Assembly (NCBI RefSeq): GCF_028009165.1
Contig: NC_079242.1
Coordinates: forward strand, 1,426,001-1,490,000
Direction: 5' to 3'
DNA from: Akanthomyces muscarius
Taxonomy: Eukaryota; Ascomycota; Sordariomycetes; Hypocreales; Cordycipitaceae
DNA: 64,000 nucleotides
The position numbers and the translations under genes are program-made. The notes beneath the pieces were generated by a model. That model was not told where the DNA came from and did not search any database. It was given only the letters and a program-made list of their open reading frames with translations. This document shows positions 1 through 11,300 of the stretch, one piece after another. How positions within the stretch are numbered: position 1 is the first letter of the stretch; every line of letters begins with the position of its first letter.

Positions 1-1005
1 ATGAATCAAAGCTCGAATTGCATCGCCAACCAGGCCTAACCGGGCTACCGACTGCACTTTGGCACGTCGCTCGGCCAATCAGCACGTATTTTGCAAAGTG
101 ATATATTGCTATATACTCCTGGCCTCTCTCTCGCGACTTTGAATTGGAAGATGGGCTCCTCACCCTACAATACCGCTCTGAATGTTTGCTGCTCCAACCG
201 GCATTCAGCCGTGGTGCCAATACATGTCCAATCCCCGTCTCGAAGAGGGATTGGTGGTGCGTCTGCGCTCTACCAAAGCCGTAATTGGAACCGTTACACC
301 AGACGATGCCGTGCATTTCTGGATTCATGATGTAATGGCACGAGTCGAAGTTGAGATTGCACAACCATGCAGGATCGCGGTACTTCCGACGACGCTGGTC
401 GTGCGCGCTTGGACAACATGCATATTGGCGTCGTCTGCGCAGTGGAAAATTCCACCTCAGGATTTCCCGTGGCATACTCTGAGCTGAAACCGTGCTGTGG
501 AACTTGACAACGCCCCTGTCTCCCCTCGTATCCGTGACTTAGGTGCCTGCGGCTGGGGCCTCGGGACGGCGCGGCCATTTGCCAGTCAAAGTTGCGGCCC
601 GTGAAGCTCCAGTAGGACACGTCCGACTGGCCCCAGTTCACACAGCTGCAAACGTTGGGGTCGAAAGCCCGGAGCATGGAGCTCGCGCCGAAACACAGTG
701 TGTCTAGAGGACTACACGGGATGTCTTGGGTGGGAATCATTTCGCTGCTGTTCAAGAGATCATCAGCGCTGACTTTTGCGCTTACCTGATGTTTGAATGG
801 GAATGCAGAGTCCGGGTCAAGTCCATTTCCATCTTGCCGCCACCTGGAGACGTAAAAGAGGCGAGCAACGAAGGCTTAAAACTGTATGAGCGTTCACTGC
901 ACATGTGAGTAGCGGTGTTGTACCGTAGCGCCAAGTTGTTCGCCGAACGATGGTAAGATATGGCCACAGCCTGCCGCCATGAGAAGATTATAGCGCCTTC
1001 AATGG
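1..1005. other. No confident gene (window edge)
   Basis: No reading frame here can be tied to a known family. A minus-strand frame at 294-755 contains a protein-like stretch around 560-700 (SMLRAFDPN, then SYWSFTGRNFDWQM), but it has no clear splice context and turns compositionally random towards its end. It could be a decayed gene fragment or the 3' part of the candidate at 1006-1683. I cannot assign a function. Confidence 0.3.
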
Positions 1006-1683
1006 TCAGGCAAGCTTCGTGCCCAATGCAAACCCGCTTATCATCATTCGAAATGGTCCGTTGTTTCGGAGAAACACACGGTTCGATGGTGTTTCTCGCG
1101 CCTCGAGCAATATAAACGTGGTATAGATAGCAGAAGCTCCCTGTCTAAGTGATCTCCTTGGCGTACCCCGGCACTCGTGGCAAAGAGGCTTCCAGGAGCT
1201 GACGGCCTGTCCAGCGAAGGATACAGATGGATCTGGAACCGCCCATGGTGCTGATCTGAGCGGCTCCCAGGGAGTCTTGGCGTGATATTCCTGAAAAAGT
1301 GAATGCCGGTCAAAGAGACGCATGAACTCGCGGCTCACGTGTCTCGGCTTGGTCATGTCCTCGGGGCTCACGCCGTAATGGTGACCAAGACACGGCCCGG
1401 AGGCTTTATGAGGTGGCACAAAAATTGGTTGGTAAGTGAAGCGCGTACCAGCCCCGGTAGCTGCTTTGGAAACCAGCGCTCTTGAAGGGCCAGGCATTGC
1501 TTCATCGTGGGAAACCTCTTCAGGCGCCGTTGGTGCGGTCCGCTCGCTCGAGGGAGCCGCCGCGAGCTTTGTGAATTGCCCATTTTCAATGAATTTGAAT
1601 TCAAACTGTGGATATATGCAGAAAGAGGCAGTTTCAGGAGTTAAAGATTGAAGAGCTCTCGTAGAATGTGTGACAAGCCCGTC
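1006..1683 (-). CDS. Possible unidentified gene or gene remnant
   Basis: A minus-strand frame is open for 225 codons (1683 down to the stop at 1006). Its first two thirds read like protein, for example FEFKFIENGQFTKL and HYGVSPEDMTKPRHVSREF, but the first ATG in that frame is only at 1497. The last third looks random. A TATA-like element (TATATAAAA, minus strand, about 1760-1770) and a CA/CT-rich leader precede it, as in fungal promoters. The first ATG downstream of that TATA (1583) lies in another frame and would encode only 71 residues, beginning MGNSQSS. The open frame may therefore be an internal exon, a frameshifted gene or chance. I do not recognise the family. Confidence 0.22.
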   Translation of the reverse strand, partial: DGLVTHSTRALQSLTPETASFCIYPQFEFKFIENGQFTKLAAAPSSERTAPTAPEEVSHDEAMPGPSRALVSKAATGAGTRFTYQPIFVPPHKASGPCLGHHYGVSPEDMTKPRHVSREFMRLFDRHSLFQEYHAKTPWEPLRSAPWAVPDPSVSFAGQAVSSWKPLCHECRGTPRRSLRQGASAIYTTFILLEARETPSNRVFLRNNGPFRMMISGFALGTKLA

Positions 1684-2164
1684 TTATTCTTGTGCTCGAA
1701 TTTGTATAGAGAGAAAGATGGAAGAAGTGTTGTTGAACATACAAGACAGTCGTCTTCTTTTTATATAGACTTTTGTATGCAGAGAAAAATATTCACTCTG
1801 TTGACTTTGTGTTCCGAGCTTTAAAAAGACTAATGTCATCAAATATCAGAACTCAGTGACTTTCAGCCACGCGAGCCACCGTCCAGAAATATAGGCCAAT
1901 TACGCAGGATGGCGAACCAGATTCCCTAGCTGTCCACTTTTCTTTGCTTTATTCCTACATTCCGCGCTGCTATAGTGACTGAAAAGTCGAATTAGAGAAG
2001 TTTTGCATGTTGATACTATGGGTGAGATAGTATTTCTATAGTATATACGTGAAAAACGACAACGGCTACAATAGTGACAATAACTATGATAGCTACAACA
2101 GTGACAACTAACAACGGCAAAAAAGGGGATACCGGCGATGAAGAAAGCAACTATGCGTGGCCTT

Positions 2165-3849
2165 CTACGTCGCCGCAGCCTCCTTCGCTGGTTCACTTTG
2201 TGCCTCTTCACTCGCCTCCAGCCCCTCGCCCTTCTTCTTCTTGTCCGCCAGCTCCTTCTTGCTCGGCCTGATGGACCCCTTGGCGAGCGCCTCGCTCGGC
2301 AGCGGCCTCACAATCGGCTGCGCCACCCACCACGGCCGCTTGCACTTGAGCAGCGCCTCCATCGAGCTCTCGCCACCATCGGCCGTCTCGCGCGGGCGCT
2401 CTGCCAGCGCCTTGAGCTCGTCCGCGAAGCTCTGCCCGTCTGTCCGCTCGTACTCGAGCATGCCCTCGGCCACCCGCCGCTCCACGGCGTCGAGGACCTG
2501 CTCGAAGCCCGCGACGCCCGTCTTGCGCGCGCGCGCCAGCATGTCACGCACGTCCGTGTGTTTGGTGACGAAGTGCCGCAGGAGGTGAAACAGGTGCGGC
2601 TGCATGGCCGCGAGGTTGGGCGACGCTTCCTGCTTCTTGGCGGAGGTGGCGACGCCCTCGTTTTCCGTCTTGCGACGCTTCTGGCCGCGCTCGTTACCTT
2701 CGTCTTCAGCGGTCTCGTCGGACGTAAGCCAGGCGGCGTCGTCGCCGGGGACGAATAGTGGGCGTCGTGAGGGCGGCTCCGCGTCGAGGGCGTACTTGTG
2801 TATAATATCCATGTAGCGTCGCATGACGGCGTCCACGCGCCAGCCGCCCTGGCCGTCCTTGCCGCGCCAGTACTCTCGGCCTTCCTCGCCCTCGGGAGGG
2901 GGCTTCGCAAAGATGCCAGGATCGCTGAGATTGCCCTCGGCGCTCATGATGCCGTCGAATCCCGTGGCAGCGAGGCACGCATCCACGTCGCCGTACTGAA
3001 GCACGTTGCCATTCGCAAAGAGGACCGTCTCTGGCGGCAGGTTTTCTCGTATGAATTTGAGCATCTGCCAGTCTGCCACCCCCGTCAGATGTCCCTTTTG
3101 TTCTCGTCGTCGTCCGTGCACGGTAAGGATCGAAGCACCGGCCTTGATCACATTTTGCGCATACGCTAGCGTCTGCTCCTTGGTCTCGAGGATGCGTATC
3201 TTGGCGCTGACCGGGATCGAAAGCTCTGTGTGCAGCTTGTTTATGAGCTTAAAAACGAGGTCCTGGTCTTCCTGCAGGAACGCGCCGTAGTGGCCCTTGC
3301 GCGCAATGCCCTGCGGGCAGCCCAGGTTTAGGTCGACCGCGTCGCAGTACGGCGCAACCTGCTTCGCCGCCGTGAGGAGGTGCTCCGGGTCGTTCGCGCA
3401 AAACTGCACAAAGAGCGGCCTGTCGTTGGTCGGATTGCCGTCAAGCCAGCGGCTTTCGTCCGTCGCGCCTGTGCGGGTGGCCTGGAAGTGCGCCTTGAAG
3501 TATTTGGGGTCTTGCGAGAAGAGACGGGCGTGGAACATGGGGGTATATGCGAGCATCTTGGACTTTTCGTCGGCCGAGAGAAATGATCGAGAGAGCATGC
3601 GCCAGGCCTGGACGGCAGTTCGTGTTAGTCGCTGTCCTCGTGTTTGAAGACGCTGGGTTCGATTTTGTTCGAGGGACTCACAAACTCCGACTGGTTTACC
3701 ATGGGGGCAACGATAAACTTGGGGCTGCCGATACTTTCATAGAATGCCCTCCCATGAAGCTTTTTCGTTGTAGTCGTCGCAGCAGCCGCCGCCGCATCTC
3801 CAGCAGCAGCCGCCACAGGCTTAGGCTGTGTCTCTGGTGCCGCGGCCAT
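2165..3849 (-). CDS. DUS1: tRNA-dihydrouridine(16/17) synthase, DUS1 type
   Basis: FMN-dependent enzyme that reduces uridine to dihydrouridine in the D-loop of cytoplasmic tRNAs. The model has two exons, 3849-3682 and 3607-2165, with a 74 nt intron (GTGAGT donor, CAG acceptor, phase 0), giving 536 residues. The splice joins NQSEF to AWRMLSRSF, restoring the family motif APMVxQSExAWR. Further family signatures are VQFCANDPE, the catalytic-cysteine motif NLGCPQGIARKGHYGAFL (Cys about residue 153), TVHGRRREQKG, FANGN and MSAEGNL. The N-terminus (first about 30 residues) is Ala/Thr-rich low complexity. The C-terminus carries Lys/Glu-rich stretches (KKELADKKKKGEG) that may aid RNA binding. The start is the ATG at 3849; an upstream in-frame extension to 3933 lacks a better ATG context. 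The identification is firm; the cellular location (cytosol/nucleus) is inferred from family knowledge. Confidence 0.93.
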
Positions 3850-4611
3850 GGTAGCAAGGTGTCGCAACTGTCGCAAGTCGATGATACTGGGTCGCCAGCA
3901 AGACAGTCCTCTTCCACGCACGATGCCAAGCATAAATACTAATTACTCGACTCCCGATGCATGTAGGGTGCGCAGGGCGCTGTGGGGTTGTGACGAGGGC
4001 AGCGCGCGGTCGGAGGGAGACGTGAAGGAAAAAAAATTCAGGGATCTCCAGAGCGTGTTCCAAAAATAAATGCGCCTAACTAACGTAGTGGGGGTTATCG
4101 CCATCTAACTGTGCCCACTCAGCCTACAGAATGTCACCGCCTCACAACACCTTCTCCTCCACTTCTCACAAAGACCGGCCAGCGTTTACAAGCACAAGTG
4201 CACAATTTCAATTCCATCACTCTAATCAGACTATGACGCAGCTCGCCAGGTACACGTGCCCGTGCCCTCCTTCATCGAGCCTGTGCGGTACTGCCGGAGG
4301 CATTCTCCTGTCTACCCAGACCTTCCTTAAGGCCGGGGGCAACTTCCTTCTCTTCGGCTCAACAGATTACACGCTTGTATGATTGCTGCGCTAAATTTCC
4401 TATGACAAATGCCACGCGTAAAACAAATAAATACTAAGGATAAATGGAAATGAAGGTCAAAGAAGAAAACACCGTGACACCAAATATGCAGTTCCCAAAC
4501 GCCGCAAATGTTAAAACATGATTGAATACAATGTGACTTTGCATGTTGCCATGCCGTCGTCAAAACATCCAATTTTTTGGGGCCGCTAGACATGTGTCCG
4601 AGCTGCCGTCA
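3850..4611. other. Intergenic: DUS1 promoter side and 3' flank of the Bni4-like gene
   Basis: 762 bp between the DUS1 start and the end of the upstream minus-strand gene. Short frames on both strands (for example 4131-4382 plus and 4327-4593 minus) have no recognisable content. The part nearest 4612 is AT-rich and likely holds the 3' UTR of the Bni4-like gene. No TATA box or other regulatory motif stands out. Confidence 0.5.
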
Positions 4612-6997
4612 TTAGAAGAAGTGGGTGTAAATCTTGGAGTTCTCGTGGACTTCCATCTCCTATGATCATTGTTAGTTCACTTGCCTTTGAAGCGATGAAT
4701 GGAGTTTAGGTACTAACCATTTTGAAGCTGTTGAGTTCCTCTTTGATCTGCTGGGCCAGCATGGGCGTGAGACGGTTGCACGTAGCAATCTCGCCTCGGC
4801 GATCGTATTCCTGAGGAGGCCAGGTGTCGTGGAAAATGAGGCGAGGGGAGAATGTGGCAGATCTCTTGCCAGCAGAGGGTGTTCCCGGGGCGCTTTTGCT
4901 ATCAGAACGCAAACGGAGGGCGTTCATAAAGTAATCTTCGTTACCAAGAGCAATAGACCCAGTCCTTCTATGACCGTGGCCCTCATCGTTGGGCGTGCTT
5001 GGTGCGCTAGAGTTGGGCGAGTCGCTAATAGCAGGGACGTTGGGCAGTATAAGTTCTGGGGACACCAAGTCATTCGATCTCGTCGATGGGCTGGAAGAGC
5101 CAGGTCGCTTGAGAATGCCCTTACGCACGGCAGCCAACACTTCAGCACGCTCCTTGTCACCACCAACGATGCTGCGTCTTGGTCCGGGCTGGTCATTGCC
5201 TGGGCTTCCCACTTGTTCGGTAACCATTTCCGGGACATGGGCAGCGTCCATAGAGTTTCGCTCTAGGTGAGGGAAGCCAGTGACACCGTTGGAAGCAGTG
5301 GGGTCCGCAGTAACATTGACACGCTGCGTCTCGGCTTCAACGGTAATCATGGAGACGGCAGCCTGGCTGATCTCGGGAACGGCGGCCTCGGCGGCCGGGA
5401 CACCGATGACTGACTTGGGACGGAACAAGCCAACCAGGGATCGAGTACTCTTCTTCATGCCACGGCCCATCTTGCGAATCATGACAGAAGCCGACGAGGC
5501 AGTGGAAGAGATGGACAGATTGTCGGTAGACCCGAAGAAGCGCGAGCCGTAGATGCTGTTTCCCAGTCCGCTAGCCTCCTGTGCCTCTGCAATGCGAGCC
5601 TGCTCGGCATCGTAGACTTGCTCAGCTGAGGGCTCCTTGTGCAGCTTGGTTGGCGATGGTGGGGTAGAAGGTTCCTCTTCGGCAACCTTGCGAAGCTCAG
5701 CAGCGCTACCAAAAGAAAAGGCACGGCGAAGTCTGGACGTCTTGCTCGTAGCTTTGGTGCCCTTTTGGTTGATAGCCGCAAGATGCTTCGCTGCCGGGCT
5801 GTCCAGCTTGGGGCCGGGAGGGCCAGATGCAGTGGCTGGACGGGACTCGGCAGGCTCAACAGGCATGGTGGCGGGCTTGGACAAGGGCGAGGGGCTGTGT
5901 GTACGCTTGATTGCGTCGCCAGAGGCTACACGGGGAGGAACATTGAGCTGCTTCGACTGCTCAGTCTTGGAGGCATTGTCTGCAGGGAAAGAGGGGGTGC
6001 CAGTGGGGGGAGGAGTGGTGCGGTTGGACTGCATGTCATCCTTGTTAGCCAGTGTGCTGCAAGCAAGGGGGTAACTGGGGCGGACAGGGTATCTTGCAAA
6101 ATGTGGCTGACTTACGGAGGATGGTCGCGAGCTAGTGCTGCGGTTGGATGAGACACTATCCGAACTTCCTTTCCGCGTGTGCACGACAGCGGCGGGTGCA
6201 AGCGTAGCGGAGTTGGTGCTGTGGTCTCCACGTCGTCCAGCAGAAGATGGCCGGCCAGCAGATGACGGTCTTCCAGCCGAGGATGGTCTGATAACGGGGA
6301 GAGGTCCCTGCGTTTCCAAGGATTGGATACTGCGGCGACGCACTCTCATGGCCTCATCCTGGGCGGCACGGTTATACAACTCCTCAGCCGAGAGCTGAGC
6401 GGGATTGCTAACGCTATTGGACAAGTTGGGTACAGACGTCGAACCATTCTGAAGCTGGTACATGCCATTCGTAGCAGGAAGGTTGGTACTCTGGGAGCGA
6501 TTGTGTAGAGGCTGGGGGATCGCTCTCCGGTACCTGTCCGGAGCAGTCTTGCCGTTGGCAGCAGCAGCATTATAATATGGTGACTGTTGAGCCACGAGGT
6601 TTCGTGATATGGCAGAATCGTCCCGGGTGACGTTGTTGGGGACCGTGAAGTTGAAGTTGTAACCCGGGGCATTATTGGCGTGACCTAGGTACTGGCCCGT
6701 TGGGGCGTATGAGCTTGTCGTGGGGACTGCGGATGACGAGTTGGCACGGTACGCTGCGTACTGCTGCCATTGCATATTATGATTCAGCTGGTTGAAGCTT
6801 CGGGGTTGGGCGGGACCAGAGCTGCCTCGGTAGCCTGTAGGAATGTTGCCATATGAGGAGGCTCGAGACGTGTGGCCATACTGGTTGCCCTGACGGTTCT
6901 GGTTGCCTGGTAGCATCGCGGCGGCAGAGGCTGGACGGGTCTGGAGCATAGTAGCTGTCGAGGTTTGCTGAGGATAGGCCTGGATCATAGCAGCCAT
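4612..6997 (-). CDS. Bni4/Afr1-like protein phosphatase 1 docking protein
   Basis: Predicted 746-residue, mostly disordered Ser/Pro/Thr-rich protein. Exons are 6997-6116, 6028-4718 and 4659-4612. The last 58 nt intron (GTTAGT, CTAAC, ATAG) joins FKM to EMEVHENSKIYTHFF. The conserved C-terminus (FHDTWPPQEYDRRGEIATCN, then RLTPMLAQQIKEELNSFKM) is what I recognise as the Bni4/Afr1 tail, which in yeast binds the PP1 catalytic subunit Glc7 and helps target chitin synthesis to the septum or neck. The first intron (87 nt, GTAAGT donor, GCTAAC branch) is a multiple of three and stop-free, so an unspliced message would add 29 residues. The start is the ATG at 6997 (MAAMIQAYPQQ), in a good fungal context; the frame upstream has no ATG. 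There are Arg/Pro/Ser repeats SSAGRPSSAGRPSSAGRR near residue 245. Role in septum or hyphal-tip wall growth is inference. Confidence 0.72.
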
Positions 6998-8330
6998 ACT
7001 TTGCACGGCCAAGGTTGAGTATGCGTCGGCTCGCGAGCGTGTAGTTGGAGTCGTATAAGACGTGGTTTCGAAGAAGATCTTGGTTGTGACGGGAAGTTGC
7101 AAGTTTCAGAGGATCTGTTATGAATTGGCTGATGAGTGTTAGCAATCGTCCTCCTTTTCTGACTTTTAGGGTGGCGAAATTGAACTCAGAGGGACAAAGA
7201 AGCAGACAAATGCAACGTGTGAGCAATAGCAGCGAATCGAAGAGAGCGAACCTTTTATCGGCTTGTCCAAGAGTAGACAGAGAAGATTGTCTAACGAAGG
7301 AACAGGTCGAGGAAATACCAAGCAGGCGTTACAAGCGAGCCAAAGGCTGATGGGATCCGAGAAATCCAACAGCAGCAAATATGGAGTATTGCTAGAATCG
7401 AAAAGAGGAGTTCGCAGGATTGTGGTGCGGACTCGTCCCTACTGGCAAGAGAGGCAAAGGAAAAGAGAGGCTCTAGAAATCCAAAGGAGCACAAGTGGTC
7501 AGATCACCAAGCTAATGGGTCAAGCATGGAGATGCTAGACAGGTCACCGTGGAGAAGAGGCCTGAAATGAACAAGAGCAAGACTCCGAGGTATTACGTGT
7601 CTCGCAGAAGTGTGTTGTGTCTATAGGCAGGAGAAGTCGTGGCCAAGGGGTTCGTTCGGTGCACGTACGTCAGCAACCTGCGAGGACGCGGACAAGAGTC
7701 GAGGAAGGCGAGTCGAGATGTGCAGCGTGAAACAGTGCAAAGAGTTCGATAACGATGGACAAAACACAGGAGCAGTCGAGGAGATGGATGGAATGGAGAA
7801 AAAGAGGAAAAAACACGAGGACAAAGTCGGCTGAGGGCTCGGGGTTGACGGGGTTGACAGAAATCAGGGGCAGAGGGCTATCAGGCTGGCTGACAGGCGT
7901 CCTTTGCAGTAGGGGAAAGTCGTCAGGTACACGGGCAGAGAGGCGACGAGTCGGAAGAAACGGATGAATAGGGAAAAGAAACAGAAATGGTCGAGTGTCG
8001 AATAGAGGTGATGAGAAACAGAAGAAAGAAGAGAGGATAGAAAGGAAAAGAAAACGAGAGGTTCGAGAGGCGTCGAAGTGTGTGGTGGTGGAGAGTTTTG
8101 GGGGGACAAAGGAGGAGAGGAGCCGGCCAGGCGCGTGAGGTGGGCAAGGCACGGGAAAAAAGAGAGAGCGCCGAGCCAGCAGGCACGGAAGCAGCAGCAA
8201 CAAGGCCAATATTACACTAACAGAAGCACGCACCAGCGCCAGGGCAAGACACAGGAGAAGCAGTGAGAGCAGCACTAAGCTGAGGCGGGCAAAAGCTGGT
8301 CCAACGACAATAAAAAAGACTTGAAATCGG
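6998..8330 (-). promoter_or_regulatory. Long pyrimidine-rich 5' leader/promoter of the Bni4-like gene, with a leader intron
   Basis: On the minus strand this 1.3 kb is strongly C/T-rich, a common feature of fungal leaders. A convincing 3' splice site lies at 7115-7116 (branch GCTAAC, then CATAACAG), just upstream of the start codon. Because no ATG in the coding frame lies between that acceptor and 6997, it most likely ends a 5' UTR intron. A candidate donor (GTACGT) is near 7670, but I cannot choose among several. Many short minus-strand frames here (for example 7670-8275) are made of Leu/Pro/Ser from the CT bias and are not genes. Confidence 0.55.
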
Positions 8331-11300
8331 GCACCATTCTAGAGGGGATTCCCTGATGAGCTATCAACAATGAGCAATATCTACCTATGTCGAATGGCCG
8401 GCGGATGCAGCGATGCAGAGCGGCAGCAGTAACTTTACACCACTGCACGCAACTACCAATACATCACTGTACATATGTCCAGCGAGGCTGCAGCGGATTC
8501 GCGGACGTTGCAGGTGCTGTTGCTGCACTAACGGCGCTGCAGCGCCACCCACTGACGGCCTCAACGAGCCCGGTCGACGCACCCGCAACAAAGCCCACGA
8601 GCGGACTAGCCGCCTACAAACCCACCCTCTAGTTAACCCAGGCATCTTAGGGGTCTTGGGCGGGCCACCAGCACCCATGCGCACCACCGAGCATGACCAG
8701 CATATCGGCCTGGAGGATAAGGAGGGGCCAGAAATACGAGGTTTTTGCGGCGAAGCTCCCTCGTTTTGCAGGGTTTCTGCCTTTCTGCCGGGTTTCTCTG
8801 CCTCTGCGCGTGGAGATGGCCTGCGTCACAAACCTGGGTACGATAACGTCCCCCCAAATTGGAGGTCGGCTCATCAAGGTGAATCGCAGGAAGCAATGGA
8901 AAACCCATCATACAGCTACAGTTTACCGCAGCATCTGCGTCAATCTCCAAACGAACAGTCAAAAAAAAATGGTTAATAAAAAAAATTGTGTGCGCGATAT
9001 TCTCCTGCGCCAGTGGCAAAATGATCCTGCATGAACTGGAACGGCTGGCTGGCTGGCGGCGGCGGCGTTGCAACAATTGGAATAGCGCTGCCAGGCGTGT
9101 GGTAGCCTGCGTGCCTGCCTGCTGCAGTAGCCTGGCGTCGGCGCTGTGGTCGGGGCGGCCTTGCTCTGGCGGGTTTACAGTTTTTTTTTTATTAGCCGGT
9201 GCATCGCGACGGTTCAGATTTGCGAGACACACGTCCGCAGGCATACTCTCGGCCGGACGCTCATCAACGACGAACCCCTTCCCCCCGTTCCAACACCTTA
9301 CCCTGCTTGTCTGCTTTGTTCTATCTTCTGTTCTACCACCGCAGGGGTCCGAGGGGAATCGTCCATTTATCCGACCCCAACAAATGGCATGTGAAGTGCA
9401 TGTTTGCTGCGTGCAGGCCCCGTAGGCATACATATCTCAGAAAAGCCACAGCGACGCCAGGATGAGACCCTATCCAGAGACGGCTTCGTCACTGACAGCA
9501 TCACGGACCCGGACCATAGGCCCAGCTCGCCTCGCTGCCGTCCGACCAGCTAGCTAGCTGTCTGTACCTTGCGTACACCATCGGCGACCCCCTACCTAGG
9601 CACAACTGGAACACAGCAGCACCACTGCTTCTCCGCCAGCTTCTCGTACAGCAATGCTCCGTCCGCCCATCAGCGATCCACCCACGACACCCTCTCGCTC
9701 GGCCTGCCTAGACATTTTATGCAGCTCTTGCATGCATAGCTCGACCCTCCGGCGGGTCGGCGTCGATGGCGCAGGCTCTCCATCCGCCCTTGTCCGCGAC
9801 TGATTGGCCTTGGTTGAGCTGCTGGCTGGCCTGGCATTCAAGCCGTCCCGCGCTAGCCAGGGGATGTGAGGGGGACCGACCGGGAGCCATGATATCCTTT
9901 GCCATGCCATGGCACTGGCTCCGCGGGCCTGAGAGGAGCAACAAAATATCAAACGAGTTTTTATACGTCCGTATCCGCACGAACGGCACGAGCTTTGCCC
10001 ATTAATACATGGCTCCCCGCGTTGGGTGACATAGAGTTTCACGGCATGCAGTTCGGTGGGCAGATCGACAGCTGGATACCAGACAAACAGGCTTCCAGCA
10101 TGCTTTTTCTCGCACAAAAAGACCAGAATGCCCCTCTATCCGTTTCTTTTCGACGTCCGTCTTGGGACAGGAAGAATAGTCACACAGCATGGGTCGCGCT
10201 ACCCTTACATTTTCTTGCGCAACCCGGACGGGATGCCAGACTTTCCGACCTAGCCACAACGAACTAGCACCACCAAACTTGGGACGCGAGCCTTTTGGAG
10301 CGCCAAGTGGAACTATGATCGTGGCCGATCGAATGCGAACCAGCTGGGGAACAGAAGGAGTCGCAACGTGGACAAAAAGCAAGCCCTTGCGGTATTTCTT
10401 TTTCTTGGCCGAAGCTCCGATTCATCACACTTTTACCACTTTCACTTACTCTGCCGTCACTCGAACGCGTGGAGACGGCAAAGCCTCACCATGGCAAGGA
10501 AGAGAAGCCATGTACAAGCCAAGGGGAATGAGTTACACGTGTCAATGTAGATGGCTTTTTTTTCCCTACTTTCTTTCCCATGCCTTATATCTTCGGATGA
10601 GTCGTGATAACTAAGTAACATTGGCTACTGCGTATGCTGTTATCTAGACTTCCCCTGACACGCTTATTAGCAAATCAGCGGCTCGCTCGGATGTTGCTGC
10701 CCTGCATAACAGCAAATTGCACCGTTGCGCTTATTAGTACAGGCAATGATTACGACGCGCCCCCAGCAAATTCAATTAGACAGAATTACCAATTGTCAAA
10801 GCCCAACACCTCTAGAAAATTATTCATTTATTCTTAACGCGCTCTCCGGCGCTAAACTGCAAACTGCGCGGCTTGAGCCGTTCCAAGACTCGTGGCTTCC
10901 TGTCAGGTATGATACGCCCAGACATTTGAGCGTGTATTTGAGCGTGTACTTCCGTGCAGCATCACACAACAGCAACAAGCTACGCCGTCGTCTACTAGGT
11001 CGATTGAGCCTTGTCCCCCAATCCTTTTCTTTCTCTCCCCATCGGCGCTACGGCGTATCCGCGTGTTCCCCCGCGTTCCGTCGGGTTACACGATGCCGCC
11101 ATCGTGCATTTCGTGTCACGGCCAAGTCCGGCTACGGACGTGCGATGATCTGTCGGACTGCATGAACCCATGGCTTCCAGGCTTCGAAATCGCCTCGCCA
11201 GAACAGCGCACAATTGGCGTACAAGATGCCAAGAATTCGTATAAGCCGTTCTTTTGCAGCTGACTGCCTCTGTGGAACGAGACGTCCATGTTCAGCAATA

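Noticed and set aside
2138..2758. 206-codon plus-strand frame opposite DUS1
   Set aside because: Antisense shadow of the DUS1 C-terminus; Arg/Leu-rich and without family features.
7670..8275. Hydrophobic 201-codon minus-strand frame resembling a membrane protein
   Set aside because: Leu/Ser/Pro/Phe content comes from the CT-rich leader of the Bni4-like gene.
8633..9433. 266-codon minus-strand frame in the gene-poor interval
   Set aside because: Random-looking composition (many Arg, Cys, Gly, Pro), no start or splice context and no recognisable motif.
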